DNA of 64,000 nt from Marinobacter sp. SS5-14b (GTDB lineage: Bacteria > Pseudomonadota > Gammaproteobacteria > Pseudomonadales > Oleiphilaceae): NCBI RefSeq assembly GCF_030541005.1, contig NZ_JASSVM010000001.1:248001-312000 (forward strand), in the 5' to 3' direction. The notes below the pieces were generated by a model. It was not told the origin of the DNA and searched no databases. It saw only the letters and a program-made list of their open reading frames with translations. This document shows positions 26,258-36,036 of the stretch, piece after piece. The position numbers and the translations under genes are program-made. Each line of letters begins with the position of its first letter. Position 1 is the stretch's first letter.

Positions 26258-27192
26258 CCTATCCGTCCTCCCGGCCCGAGCTGAAGTCGTAGAGCCTCGG
26301 CCGGGTTGTCGTCGGTCATGATGGTGGCCGCCTGCACACCGGAGGTTCGGAAGCAGTTCGAGAGTTGCTGCTCATGGCTGGTGACTTTGTCGTGCCAGGC
26401 TTTTTGGAAATCCGGGTTGGCGGCATCGAACCAGACCGGACCTTCCGGCCCGGCCACGGCAAACCGGCCACTGCGGGGCAGCTCCTTTTCCAGTGGGTCC
26501 ATGATTCTCAACGCGCTAACGGTGTTGTGTCGCGCGAGTGCCCCCAGCAGGCTGGTGGTGTCCGGAGTGAGCGTCATGAAGTCACTGATGATAAAAATTC
26601 GGCTGCCGGTGTGGGCAACTCGTCGGGCCTCGGCCAGCGCAGTGTTCAGCCCTGGGCCGTCGGGCAGCGAGAGCGAAGGAGGCGACTCAGGTTGGTACTG
26701 TTGCCTGGCCAGCGTGTCCAGCAGCCGTAGCAGTGATTTCTTGCGTCGGGCCGGCCGCAACACTTCCAGCGACTGGTTGTTGAAAACCAGGCCGCCAACC
26801 TGGTCTCCGGCCCAGAGCGCCAGCCAGGCCAGAAGCCCGGTAATCTGCGCGCAGCGCGCTTGTTTGTAGGCGCCGGCGCTGGCGAAAAACAGAGTTGGCC
26901 CAAGGTCTGCAATCAGCAGAACCGGGCGTTCACGTTCTTCTTCATACAGCTTGGTATGGGGTGATTGGCGCCGGGCCGTCACTCGCCAGTCAATGCTGCG
27001 AATGTCATCGCCGGGTTGGTACTGCCTGACTTCAGCGAAGGTCATGCCCCGGCCACGTTGGCGTGACTGCCGGAGGCCTGCCTGACGACCACGCACCTGG
27101 CGAACAGAGGGCAACTTGAGGGCTCGGGCATCGGCTTGCAGCCGAACCAGGTCCTGCAACGAAACGTGTGTGCCTGCGCCGGTATCGCCCAT
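26254..27192 (-). CDS. DUF58 domain protein (MoxR-associated)
   Basis: 312 residues. The DUF58 signature RGRGMTFAEVRQYQPGDDIRSIDWRVTARR is near residues 46-75. It is followed by a VWA-like fold (VLLIADLGPTLFFAS) without membrane helices. It lies between moxR (4 bases away) and the DUF4381 gene. The biochemical role is unknown; co-occurrence with MoxR is nearly constant in bacteria. Confidence 0.92.
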   Translation of the reverse strand: MGDTGAGTHVSLQDLVRLQADARALKLPSVRQVRGRQAGLRQSRQRGRGMTFAEVRQYQPGDDIRSIDWRVTARRQSPHTKLYEEERERPVLLIADLGPTLFFASAGAYKQARCAQITGLLAWLALWAGDQVGGLVFNNQSLEVLRPARRKKSLLRLLDTLARQQYQPESPPSLSLPDGPGLNTALAEARRVAHTGSRIFIISDFMTLTPDTTSLLGALARHNTVSALRIMDPLEKELPRSGRFAVAGPEGPVWFDAANPDFQKAWHDKVTSHEQQLSNCFRTSGVQAATIMTDDNPAEALRLQLGPGGRIG

Positions 27193-27196
27193 GGTG

Positions 27197-28159
27197 TCAG
27201 GCCGTTACCGGAACCCGGTCAATCAGACGCTGGAGCACAGCATCGGCAGTCATTCCTTCGGCCTCAGCCTCGAAGGTCAGAAGAATACGGTGTCGAAGCA
27301 CATCAAATGCCATGGCACGGATGTCGTCGGGCGTCACGTAATCCCGACCATCCAGCCAGGCCAGGGACCGTGCGCATCGGTCGAGTGCAATGGTGCCCCG
27401 GGGGCTTGCGCCAAAAGCGGTCCAGCGGGCCAGTTCCGGGTCGAGTGCTGCCGCATCCCGTGTGGCCAGAATCAGTGCCAGCAGGTACTGCTCAACGGGT
27501 TCGGCCATATAAATATCCGAGATGGCCTTTCGGGCCTCCATCACCTGATCCTCTGTTAGACGAATGTCTACGTTCGGGATTCCCTGACGGTAGTCGCTGC
27601 GGGCAAGGTGCAGAATCTGTCGCTCGGCATCGGCACTCGGGTAATCGATCACCACATGCATAAGAAAACGGTCGAGCTGAGCTTCCGGCAGCGGGTAGGT
27701 GCCTTCCTGTTCGATCGGGTTCTGGGTGGCCATTACCATGAACAGTTTGGGCAGCGGGAAGGTTTGCATGCCGACACTGATCTGGCGCTCGCCCATGGCT
27801 TCGAGCAGGGCAGATTGTACCTTTGCGGGGGCGCGGTTGATTTCGTCGGCGAGTACCAGGTTATGGAAGATGGGGCCACGCTGAAATTCAAACAGCCCGG
27901 TTTCAGCCCGATAGATCTCGCTGCCGGTTACGTCGGATGGCAAGAGGTCGGGCGTGAACTGGATGCGGTGAAAATCGCCCTCAAGGTGGTCCGCCAGCGC
28001 CTTCACGGCGGTGGTTTTGGCCAGCCCGGGGGCGCCTTCTACCAGCAGGTGGCCATCGGCCAGCAGGGCAATCAAAAGGCGATCTACCAGCTTGTCCTGG
28101 CCAATGATGCGTTTTGCCAGTTGTGCTCTGAGGGCACCGAATGTTTGCTGTAACGACAT
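27197..28159 (-). CDS. MoxR family AAA+ ATPase
   Basis: 320 residues from the ATG at 28159. An in-frame start at 28255 adds a Lys/Arg/Leu-rich stretch without family match. Walker A GAPGLAKT is near residues 41-48. The HRIQFTPDLLPSDVTG segment, Walker B LVLADEINRAP and sensor ATQNPIEQEGTYPLPEAQLDRF are all classical for MoxR. It heads the bat operon. It belongs to a different subgroup from the orphan MoxR-like ATPase at 11007. Confidence 0.93.
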   Translation of the reverse strand: MSLQQTFGALRAQLAKRIIGQDKLVDRLLIALLADGHLLVEGAPGLAKTTAVKALADHLEGDFHRIQFTPDLLPSDVTGSEIYRAETGLFEFQRGPIFHNLVLADEINRAPAKVQSALLEAMGERQISVGMQTFPLPKLFMVMATQNPIEQEGTYPLPEAQLDRFLMHVVIDYPSADAERQILHLARSDYRQGIPNVDIRLTEDQVMEARKAISDIYMAEPVEQYLLALILATRDAAALDPELARWTAFGASPRGTIALDRCARSLAWLDGRDYVTPDDIRAMAFDVLRHRILLTFEAEAEGMTADAVLQRLIDRVPVTA

Positions 28160-28324
28160 GAGATCTACTGCTCTTGGTTTCTGAAGGTCCTGTGGCACCA
28201 AAGAATTGCGCCTAAGTAGTTGCCGAAGTTTTGAGGTCTGACCGGCAAAAATCAAGGGGTTGACTATGCTTATGTGACGATACCCTGATTACGTTTCTTT
28301 CACACAAATACCCAGAGGTCGGAT

Positions 28325-31300
28325 ATGAATGCGCTGACAATTGCCAGCAAAGAGCAGTTTTTCGAACAACTGGCAGAGGCTTTCGCAGGCAAAATGGTGA
28401 AAACCGAAGCGAAAAAGGTTGCCGAATTTGCGCGGCTTCATTATGCCCACATCCCGCTGGAAGAACTTGTAAGCCGTCGATTTTCGGATACCTATGGTGC
28501 AGTGCTGGCAGCCTGGCAGTTTCTGCAGAAGCGCAGTGCTGAAGAAACGCCGATTTCGGTCTTTAACCCGGATCTTGAAAGCGATGGGTGGCAGTCTACC
28601 CACACGGTTATCTTTATTCTGCACCCGAACATGCCCTTTCTGATCGACTCTCTGCGCATGGCCATCAATCAGCGAGAGATCGGCACCCACTCCATTCAGC
28701 ATTCCATTCTGCAGGTTGAGCGGGAGAAATCGGGCAAGCTCAAAAAGCTGCACGGCTCAAAAAAATCGGCGGCTGCGGGTTATGAAGCCTTTATCGTGCT
28801 CGAGATCGACCGGCACAGTGCTCCTGAGGATCTCGGTAGCCTGGAGCAAACCCTGCAAAATGTGCTGCATGAAGTCCGCATCGCCGTTGATGATTTCCCG
28901 ATTGTGCAGAACAAGGTCAGCGAAATTACCAAAGAGCTGGATGCCACTTCGGCTGGTATCAGCGCAGAGGACAAGGAAGAAGCCAGGGCGTTTCTGGGCT
29001 GGCTGACGGAGGATCATTTCACCTTTCTGGGCTACGACGAATACGATTTCGTTAAAGATAAGAAGGGCCTGGTGGTGCAGCGTGTGGAGAATTCTGAACT
29101 CGGTATTTTCCGGGTCAATAATGAGCGCCCGGACAAAGTGCGCCTGAATGAACTGCCTCAGCGCACTCGCCATGAGATGACCCGTACGGACGATATCTTC
29201 ATCTTCGCGAAATCGGCGCAGCGGTCTCGTGTTCATCGTCCGGCGTACCCGGATTACATTGCGGTCAAAAAATTCAATGGCAAGGGCGAAGTCGTCGGGG
29301 AACGTCGCTTCCTGGGGCTCTACACCGCACGAGTGTATAACGAGCGCCCGGATGAAATTCCGCTGCTGCGTCGAAAGTTCCAGGCGGTCATGAGGCGCTC
29401 CGGTTTCATGCGCAATGACTATGCCGGAAAGGAGCTTGAGCAGATTCTGACGCTGTACCCGCGAGACGAGCTGTTCCAGATTGAAACCGAAGAGCTGCTG
29501 CAGGTCGCCAAAAGCATACTCTACATTCAGGAGCGTCGTCGCATAGAGCTGTTCATGCGGGAGGACGTTTACGGTCAGTTCGTCACCTGCCTGGCATTCT
29601 TCCCACGGGACATCTACAACACCGAGCTGCGCCTGAAGGTGGAGCAAGTGTTAAAAGAAACGCTGGATGCGGAAGACATTGAATTTGTCACCCACTTTTC
29701 TGAATCACCGCTGGCGCGGGTCCAGTTCACGATACGGGCGGCACAGGTGGAAAATCGCAAGTTGCCGCTGGCTGAGATTCGCGACAAGGTCATTGAGCTT
29801 GCCCAGTCCTGGCGTGACGGGCTCAATGAAGCGTTGAACGAAGCGTTCGGCGAGGAACAGGGCAACGAGTTGTTTCGGGTTTGGGCGGGCGGTTTCCCGG
29901 CCAGTTACACCGAAATGTTTTCACCCAGACGGGCCGCCATCGATCTGGAGCACATTACCGCCGCTGCCCGCAATGATGACCTGGCCATGAGCTTCTATCG
30001 CGCTCTGGAAGAGGACGAAAGTACTCTGCATTTCAAACTCTTCTACCCGGATGAGCCGCTGCCCCTGTCTGACGTGATGCCTATTTTTGACAACCTGGGT
30101 TTCCGGGTGATTGGCGAACACCCGTTCGAAGTGATTGATCGCACCGGGAAAACGGTCTGGATTCACGATTTCACACTGCAGGCTCACACCGGTAATGTGG
30201 TTGATATCCACCGTATTCGCCCTATTTTCGAAGAGTTGTTCCGCCGGGTATGGCACGGTGAAGCGGAAAACGACGCCTTCAACCGGATGATGTTGTCCTC
30301 CTACATGGGGTGGCGTGAGATTGCGCTGCTGCGGACCTATGCCCGGTATATGCGCCAGATTCGGTTCTCCAACAGTCAGACGTTTATTTCCAATACCCTG
30401 GTAAACCACGTCAATCTGGCCAGAATTCTGCTCGAATACTTTGAAGTTCGCTTCAACCCGGACCGCTACAAGAGCAAGGGCAAGTGCGAAGCAGCCCAGC
30501 AGAAACTCGAAATAGAATTCAATGCCGGCCTGGATGACGTCGACAACCTCAGTGAAGATCGCGTGCTGCGGCTCTATCTGGAGCTGATGCAGGCTACGCT
30601 TCGAACCAACTATTACCAGCCGGATGCAGAGGGCCAGACCAAGCCCTACATCAGCGTGAAGTTCGATCCGACCCGGATTCCGGACATGCCGCTGCCCATG
30701 CCGATGTTTGAGATTTTTGTCTACTCACCCAGGGTGGAAGGTGTGCACCTGCGTGGCGGCAAGGTCGCAAGGGGTGGTTTGCGCTGGTCAGACCGGTTTG
30801 AGGACTACCGCACCGAAGTGTTGGGCCTGGTAAAAGCCCAACAGGTGAAAAACGCCGTTATTGTGCCGGTGGGAGCCAAGGGCGGCTTTGTGGCCAAACG
30901 GCTGCCAGACCCTTCCGATCGGGAAGCCTTCCAGGCGGAGGGGATTGCCGCCTATAAAACCTTTATCCGGGGGCTGCTGGATATCACCGACAACCTGGTC
31001 GATGCCGGCATTCAGCCGCCCGCCCGCGTCGTTCGTCATGACGAAGACGACCATTATCTGGTCGTCGCGGCAGACAAGGGCACCGCGACCTTCTCCGACA
31101 TTGCCAACGGCCTGGCGGCCGAGTACGACTTCTGGATGGGCGATGCGTTTGCCTCCGGCGGCAGCAATGGCTATGACCATAAGAAAATGGGCATCACCGC
31201 CCGCGGCGCCTGGGTGTCTGTTGAGCGGCACTTCCGTGAAATGGGCATTAATCCGGCGGAAGACGAATTTACCGTCATTGGTATCGGCGATATGGCGGGT

Positions 31301-33217
31301 GATGTGTTTGGCAACGGGTTACTCTGCTCCGAGAAAGCGCGACTTGTTGCGGCCTTCAACCACATTCACATCTTTATTGACCCGAGCCCGGATGCGGCTA
31401 AAAGCTATAAAGAGCGAAAGCGCCTCTTCGAACTGCCGCGTTCAGCCTGGACCGATTACGATCCCAAGCTGATTTCCAAAGGTGGCGGAGTTTTCAGTCG
31501 CAGCGCAAAATCCATCCCGGTCAGCCCGGAGATGAAAAAACTGCTGGGCATTAAAGCAGATCGTGTTCCCCCGAACATGCTGATCAGCCACATCCTGAAA
31601 TCCGAGGTTGATCTGCTTTGGGTCGGCGGCATCGGCACCTATGTGAAAGGGGCCGCCGAGAGTCATTCTGATGTGGGTGACAAAGCCAACGATGGCTTGA
31701 GGGTCAACGGCCGTGAACTGCGGTGTAAAGTGGTCGGTGAGGGCGGTAACCTCGGCTTTACCCAGTTAGGGCGAATCGAATATGCACTGACGAGTGGTCG
31801 CCTGAATACCGACTTCATCGATAACGCCGGTGGGGTGGATTGTTCAGATCACGAAGTGAACATGAAGATTTTGCTCAACCGTGCGGTGGCCATGGGCGAT
31901 CTGACAGGCAAGCAGCGCAACGTGATGCTTGAAGACATGACCGAAGACGTATCCGCCCTGGTGCTGAAGAACAACTATCGCCAGACCCAGGCCATCAGCA
32001 TTGCCAGCCTGGATACCGCGCCGCGCCTGGAAGAGTATCGTCGGTTGATGAATACCTTCGAGAGCGAGGGGAAACTTAACCGGAGCCTGGAATTCCTTCC
32101 GGATGATGAGGCGTTGTCCGAGCGCAAGCTTGCCAAAAAAGGCCTGACCCGACCGGAGCTTTCGGTACTGATTTCCTACGTGAAAGGTGATCTCAAGCAA
32201 ACCCTGATCGACAGCAGTCTCCCGGATAACGAGTTGCTGGAAGGTGAGATGTACAAGGTGTTCCCGAAAGATCTTACCCAGAAGTTCAAGAAAGAACTGG
32301 GTGAACACCAGTTGCGCCGGGAAATCATTGCGACTCAAATTGCGAACGACATGGTAAACCACATGGGTATTACCTTTGTTGAACGCCTGGCCCAGTCAAC
32401 CGGTGCCGATGCGGCCTCTATTGCACTGGCCTGGATCATCACCCGTGACGTGTTCCGTATCGATAACTGGTGGGACAAGATCGAAGCGTTGGACTATCAC
32501 GTACCGGCCAAACTGCAACTGGACTTGATGCAGGACCTGATGCGCCTGATGAGACGCTCGGTGCGCTGGCTGCTGCGCAATCGCCGGGCAGAACTCAACA
32601 TTCAGAGCCACATGGAGCGGTTCGCCGACAGCGTTTGGGCCATTACGTCTAACTTGCCGGAGTACCTCGGCGAACAGGCCAGAACTCACTGGGAAAAGCG
32701 CAACCAGGAGCTGGTGGATGCCGGCGTGCCAAGAGAGTTGGCGTCGGTATTGGCCGGCACCGGTTATTTGTACTCTTCGCTGGGCATTATCGAAGCGCGA
32801 GAGGCCACGGGAATGCCGCTCAAAACGGTTGCCAACCTCTATTATGATCTGGGCGACCGGCTGGATCTCACGTGGTTTGCCAACTCCATTGCGATCCTGA
32901 CGCCCAGCTCTCATTGGCAGGCGCTGGCCCGGGAAAGCTTCCGGGAGGACCTGGACTGGCAGCAGAGAGCGCTGACGACGGGCGTTCTGAAGTTGGCGAG
33001 CAAGCCTGAGAAAGTGGCAGAGAGCGTCGAAAACTGGCAACAAAAGAACCAGCACATGATTGAACGATGGAACGCCATGCTGGCCGAGCTCAAAGGTGTT
33101 CGGGAGCCAGAGTACGCCATGTACTCGGTGGCGTTGCGGGAGCTGCTGGATTTGGCGCAAAGCACGATGCACCAGCATCCGGAGCAAAAAGATTCGGCAA
33201 ACCTGGTCGACAGTTAA
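28325..33217 (+). CDS. NAD-specific glutamate dehydrogenase, 180-kDa type
   Basis: 1630 residues. It converts glutamate and NAD+ to 2-oxoglutarate, ammonia and NADH. The large form has an N-terminal regulatory region with ACT-like folds (about 1-700). The catalytic core holds GGLRWSDR and PVGAKGGF (Lys852 by position). A nucleotide-binding segment with GIGDMAGDVFGNGLL follows, then a long helical C-terminal domain. This is the class described from Pseudomonas and Streptomyces (GdhB/GDH-180). The ATG has AGAGGTCGG upstream. It is monocistronic by spacing, with the moxR-bat operon divergent 165 bases away. Confidence 0.95.
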   Translation: MNALTIASKEQFFEQLAEAFAGKMVKTEAKKVAEFARLHYAHIPLEELVSRRFSDTYGAVLAAWQFLQKRSAEETPISVFNPDLESDGWQSTHTVIFILHPNMPFLIDSLRMAINQREIGTHSIQHSILQVEREKSGKLKKLHGSKKSAAAGYEAFIVLEIDRHSAPEDLGSLEQTLQNVLHEVRIAVDDFPIVQNKVSEITKELDATSAGISAEDKEEARAFLGWLTEDHFTFLGYDEYDFVKDKKGLVVQRVENSELGIFRVNNERPDKVRLNELPQRTRHEMTRTDDIFIFAKSAQRSRVHRPAYPDYIAVKKFNGKGEVVGERRFLGLYTARVYNERPDEIPLLRRKFQAVMRRSGFMRNDYAGKELEQILTLYPRDELFQIETEELLQVAKSILYIQERRRIELFMREDVYGQFVTCLAFFPRDIYNTELRLKVEQVLKETLDAEDIEFVTHFSESPLARVQFTIRAAQVENRKLPLAEIRDKVIELAQSWRDGLNEALNEAFGEEQGNELFRVWAGGFPASYTEMFSPRRAAIDLEHITAAARNDDLAMSFYRALEEDESTLHFKLFYPDEPLPLSDVMPIFDNLGFRVIGEHPFEVIDRTGKTVWIHDFTLQAHTGNVVDIHRIRPIFEELFRRVWHGEAENDAFNRMMLSSYMGWREIALLRTYARYMRQIRFSNSQTFISNTLVNHVNLARILLEYFEVRFNPDRYKSKGKCEAAQQKLEIEFNAGLDDVDNLSEDRVLRLYLELMQATLRTNYYQPDAEGQTKPYISVKFDPTRIPDMPLPMPMFEIFVYSPRVEGVHLRGGKVARGGLRWSDRFEDYRTEVLGLVKAQQVKNAVIVPVGAKGGFVAKRLPDPSDREAFQAEGIAAYKTFIRGLLDITDNLVDAGIQPPARVVRHDEDDHYLVVAADKGTATFSDIANGLAAEYDFWMGDAFASGGSNGYDHKKMGITARGAWVSVERHFREMGINPAEDEFTVIGIGDMAGDVFGNGLLCSEKARLVAAFNHIHIFIDPSPDAAKSYKERKRLFELPRSAWTDYDPKLISKGGGVFSRSAKSIPVSPEMKKLLGIKADRVPPNMLISHILKSEVDLLWVGGIGTYVKGAAESHSDVGDKANDGLRVNGRELRCKVVGEGGNLGFTQLGRIEYALTSGRLNTDFIDNAGGVDCSDHEVNMKILLNRAVAMGDLTGKQRNVMLEDMTEDVSALVLKNNYRQTQAISIASLDTAPRLEEYRRLMNTFESEGKLNRSLEFLPDDEALSERKLAKKGLTRPELSVLISYVKGDLKQTLIDSSLPDNELLEGEMYKVFPKDLTQKFKKELGEHQLRREIIATQIANDMVNHMGITFVERLAQSTGADAASIALAWIITRDVFRIDNWWDKIEALDYHVPAKLQLDLMQDLMRLMRRSVRWLLRNRRAELNIQSHMERFADSVWAITSNLPEYLGEQARTHWEKRNQELVDAGVPRELASVLAGTGYLYSSLGIIEAREATGMPLKTVANLYYDLGDRLDLTWFANSIAILTPSSHWQALARESFREDLDWQQRALTTGVLKLASKPEKVAESVENWQQKNQHMIERWNAMLAELKGVREPEYAMYSVALRELLDLAQSTMHQHPEQKDSANLVDS

Positions 33218-33324
33218 GGCTGGGTGACCCTGCCGGGCAACATTTGTAAAAAACTGTCAAAAAATCGTGATGGGCGTCACCTGTCGGGCCCAACCCCATC
33301 ACAGAAGGCTGCCTCCCTCTCTGA

Positions 33325-33340
33325 TACAGTAGGTACTGTA
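33325..33340. promoter_or_regulatory. Perfect 7-bp inverted repeat upstream of the 57-codon ORF
   Basis: TACAGTA, a two-base GG spacer, and TACTGTA form a perfect inverted repeat 20 bases before the ATG at 33361. A position this close to the start codon suits an operator or an mRNA hairpin. A second, wider repeat (GTGATGGG at 33267-33274 and CCCATCAC at 33295-33302) lies upstream, perhaps at the end of the glutamate dehydrogenase transcript. Confidence 0.4.
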
Positions 33341-33360
33341 AACGTGAGGGAGGTGATACC

Positions 33361-33534
33361 ATGAAAGAACTGATGCAAAAAGCTCTGAGCGCGCTGTCGG
33401 CTCACAGGAATGAAGGTTCTGCCATGGACGGTTCCAGGTCAGAGCAGAAGCGCTCTGAAGCCAGGCCAGCTGAAGATTGGGGAATGTCTCCGGAAGACGC
33501 GCTTCGGGTTGGCACGGTCGCCCAATACAAGTAA
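33361..33534 (+). CDS. Small protein of 57 residues, unrecognised
   Basis: ATG at 33361, TAA at 33532. The ribosome binding site GGGAGGTGAT is nearly the full complement of the 16S rRNA 3' end, three bases before the ATG, predicting strong translation. The protein is hydrophilic and charged: a basic N-terminal helix ([16 protein letters not shown]), a Ser/Glu/Arg-rich middle, and a C-terminal [13 protein letters not shown] segment. No membrane segment or metal motif is seen. I do not recognise the family. The good start site and lack of overlap with other genes argue that it is real. Confidence 0.6.
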   Translation: MKELMQKALSALSAHRNEGSAMDGSRSEQKRSEARPAEDWGMSPEDALRVGTVAQYK

Positions 33535-33695
33535 CCCTTCGGAATCTCTACCTGTCAGGCCCCTGGTGGCCGCATCAGCACCCTAAAAGCCCTGAACTGC
33601 CGGTCATTGGCATCGAACCCGTGCCGGCAGGCAGACGCAGGGCCCTTTTCCGGTTAGCATACGCCGTTTCAGCGCTATCTATGGGCCGGCTCTCT

Positions 33696-34751
33696 ATGTC
33701 TTCACTTCCCAATACCCACGAAGTTTTGCTCCGCAACTCATCGCTGCTCAACGGCCGCATCGCCTTGCTTGGTATTTCAGATCCCGGTTTGTTGCCTCTA
33801 TGCCCCTCAAACGGGTTGGCCATGACTGAGCATGCCGGTGTATTTCAGGCGCTGGCCGCCCACACCGATTGGCAAGCTTGTTTTGGCTACGAGCCTGAAG
33901 GGCTGCAGCCGGCCAGCTTCGATACTGTGGTGGTGTTTTTGCCCAAAGCCCGTGCAGAACTGGATTTGAGATTGGCGCTGGCTCGTTTTCTTGGCCGCCA
34001 GAGCGCCAGCCTTATTGTGATCGGTGAGAAGAAGGAGGGGATTTCAGGGGGTGCCAAGCAGTTTCTGGCCATGGTGCCGGACGGGTTGAAAGTCGATAGC
34101 GCTCGGCACTGCCAGGTATGGGCCGGCACCAATACTCAGCCGAAAGAAGCGTTCAGCCTGGCGGATTATCTGGCATGGACACCCGTGGCCTGCGCCGGAA
34201 TTGAAGTCGCCGTTGCCGGACTTCCCGGAGTGTTCAGCGAAGGCGAGCTCGACGACGGCACTCGCCTGTTACTTGAAAACCTGGCGGAAAAGCCGCTGAC
34301 CGGCGAGAAGGTGCTGGATTTCGCCTGTGGTGCAGGGGTGATTGGTGTCTGGCTACAAGCTTACCGAAAACTGGCTGGGGCTGAAGTCGGCGTGGTTGAT
34401 GGCCTGGACGTGCAGGCTCAGGCGGTTGCTTGCGCCCGAGCCACTTATGCCCAGGCCGGTGCCCGTGGAGAGATTTATGCCGCCGATGGCCTGGCAAGCC
34501 TGGAGGGGCGGTGGCAGGCCGTTGTGACCAATCCGCCGTTCCACAGTGGCGTGAAGACCGATACTTCCATGACTGAGCAGTTCATCAGGCAGGTGGCTCA
34601 CCATTTGGTGCCGGGCGGCGAGTTGCGCCTGGTGGCGAACACCTTTTTACCCTACGAGTCGCTGCTTCAGAGGTTTATTGGTCCGGTTCAAAAGTTGGCC
34701 CAGGACAACCGGTTTACGGTATATCGTGCCTTTCAGCGAATGCCTCGCTGA
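33696..34751 (+). CDS. rsmC: 16S rRNA (guanine-N2) methyltransferase RsmC
   Basis: 351 residues from the ATG at 33696, chosen because [15 protein letters not shown] aligns with the family start; ATG 33681 is an alternative, and the frame open back to 33477 overlaps the small ORF upstream. An inactive N-terminal methyltransferase-like domain is followed by the catalytic one: motif [11 protein letters not shown] at 208-217 and the target-base motif NPPFH at 279-283. RsmC methylates G1207 of 16S rRNA in E. coli. The neighbouring gene is its 23S-acting relative rlmG. Confidence 0.85.
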   Translation: MSSLPNTHEVLLRNSSLLNGRIALLGISDPGLLPLCPSNGLAMTEHAGVFQALAAHTDWQACFGYEPEGLQPASFDTVVVFLPKARAELDLRLALARFLGRQSASLIVIGEKKEGISGGAKQFLAMVPDGLKVDSARHCQVWAGTNTQPKEAFSLADYLAWTPVACAGIEVAVAGLPGVFSEGELDDGTRLLLENLAEKPLTGEKVLDFACGAGVIGVWLQAYRKLAGAEVGVVDGLDVQAQAVACARATYAQAGARGEIYAADGLASLEGRWQAVVTNPPFHSGVKTDTSMTEQFIRQVAHHLVPGGELRLVANTFLPYESLLQRFIGPVQKLAQDNRFTVYRAFQRMPR

Positions 34752-34756
34752 CATTC

Positions 34757-34801
34757 GGGCAAAAAAAAGCCCCTGGGGTTAGGGGCAAAAAAAGGGTTTT
34801 T
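34757..34801 (-). terminator. Intrinsic terminator-like hairpin facing the minus strand
   Basis: GCCCCT and AGGGGC (34769-34774 and 34781-34786) form a stem with a six-base loop. On the minus strand it is followed by eight T (34768 to 34761), the classic terminator form. On the plus strand the stem is followed by A's. No minus-strand gene ends here. Confidence 0.5.
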
Positions 34802-34845
34802 GGCGTGAACAGGGTTAACTTAGGGTTAATTTCTAGAGTAATCAG

Positions 34846-34867
34846 CCTAAAATCCGTGATTTTTAGG
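34846..34867 (+). promoter_or_regulatory. Hairpin over the rlmG ribosome binding region
   Basis: CCTAAAA and TTTTAGG pair with an eight-base loop just before the rlmG ATG. The 3' arm contains the start of TAGGAAAG, the only Shine-Dalgarno-like sequence there. Upstream, AGGGTTAA occurs twice, at 34811 and 34822, exactly 11 bases apart. Confidence 0.35.
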
Positions 34868-34881
34868 AAAGCTGAGACTGG

Positions 34882-36036
34882 ATGCCCGAAATGACAACCG
34901 AAATACTCGAGTTCGCTGCCACAAGGCTGGTGCTGACCCGGCCGAGCGGCGACGGTCAGGCGCTCAGGGCATGGGATGCCGCTGACGAGCTGCTTCTGGA
35001 GGAGGCGCTAACGCGATTGTCGTCAGGAGATCGGGTGCTGATTGTGGACGACCAGTTCGGCGCACTGACCCTCGGGTTGGCTCAATACGCCCCGGTTTCT
35101 GTGGCGGACAGTGCCACTTTGGGCCGTGCCATCGAGATCAACGGCGCTAGCAACCCGGACAGGGCCACGCCTCTGCCGGCTTGCAGCTGGCTCAATCCGC
35201 CGTCAGGGCTGTTCGATCTGGTTGTTATGCGCATCCCCCGGCAAGCGGATTACCTGGCCTGGTTGTTGCGCTGGATCAATGGCGCACTGTCGGAGAGTGG
35301 GTGTTTGCTGGCGGGTGGGATGATCAAACACCTGCCAGACCGGAGCGTTGATGTCTTTTCGGCGGCCGTGCGCACAGAGGCCGTGCTACCGGCAAGAAAA
35401 AAAGCCCGGGTGGTGGTGTGTCGCAGAGGCTCGGGGCAGTTGTCTGGCTGGCCTGACACCTGGAAAGGTTACGAAGTGCCTCCGCTCACCGTTCCGGTGG
35501 AGGCGATGCCCGCAGTTTTCGCCCGAGACCGGCTGGATATCGGCACGCGGGAGTTATTGCCGCTGGTGGCCCCTGCCATCAGCGCTTTGCCAGAGGGTGC
35601 CAGGGTTCTGGACCTGGCTTGTGGCAACGGTGTTCTCGGGCTGGTGGCACTGGAAACCCGTGTCGATATCACGGTCGATTTCAGCGATGTATCCAGTCAG
35701 GCCGTGGTCAGTGTAAAACACAATCTCGAGCGGAGCGGGCATCTGGCGAGGGCGCAGCTACATCACAGTGATGGTATTGCCCGGGAGAGTGGGGAATATC
35801 AGTTAGTTCTGCTGAATCCACCTTTCCATGAGGGGGGTGTGGTGGGCGATCACATTGCTCAAAGGCTGTTCAGGGATGCTGCGAGGCACCTGGCACCGGG
35901 TGGGCGGCTGCTGATGGTGGGCAACCGACATCTCGGGTACCACCGAACCTTGAAACGCTATTTCGGGCACCTCGAGCAGCGGGCTGCCAGCCCGCGCTTC
36001 GTGGTGTTTGAAGCATCGCGCCCGGGTGAGGGTTAA
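34882..36036 (+). CDS. rlmG: 23S rRNA (guanine-N2) methyltransferase RlmG
   Basis: 384 residues. As in RsmC, an N-terminal degenerate methyltransferase-like half (about 1-200) precedes the catalytic half: motif I DLACGNGVLG at 244-253 and NPPFH at 312-316. The length and the N-terminal half fit RlmG (E. coli YgjO), which methylates G1835 of 23S rRNA. The start is ATG 34882; ATG 34891 is possible. Its stop overlaps the convergent ribE stop by four bases. Confidence 0.85.
   Translation: MPEMTTEILEFAATRLVLTRPSGDGQALRAWDAADELLLEEALTRLSSGDRVLIVDDQFGALTLGLAQYAPVSVADSATLGRAIEINGASNPDRATPLPACSWLNPPSGLFDLVVMRIPRQADYLAWLLRWINGALSESGCLLAGGMIKHLPDRSVDVFSAAVRTEAVLPARKKARVVVCRRGSGQLSGWPDTWKGYEVPPLTVPVEAMPAVFARDRLDIGTRELLPLVAPAISALPEGARVLDLACGNGVLGLVALETRVDITVDFSDVSSQAVVSVKHNLERSGHLARAQLHHSDGIARESGEYQLVLLNPPFHEGGVVGDHIAQRLFRDAARHLAPGGRLLMVGNRHLGYHRTLKRYFGHLEQRAASPRFVVFEASRPGEG

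Noticed and set aside
33325..33340. LexA box
   Set aside because: LexA sites have CTGT first and ACAG last; here ACAG comes first and CTGT last.
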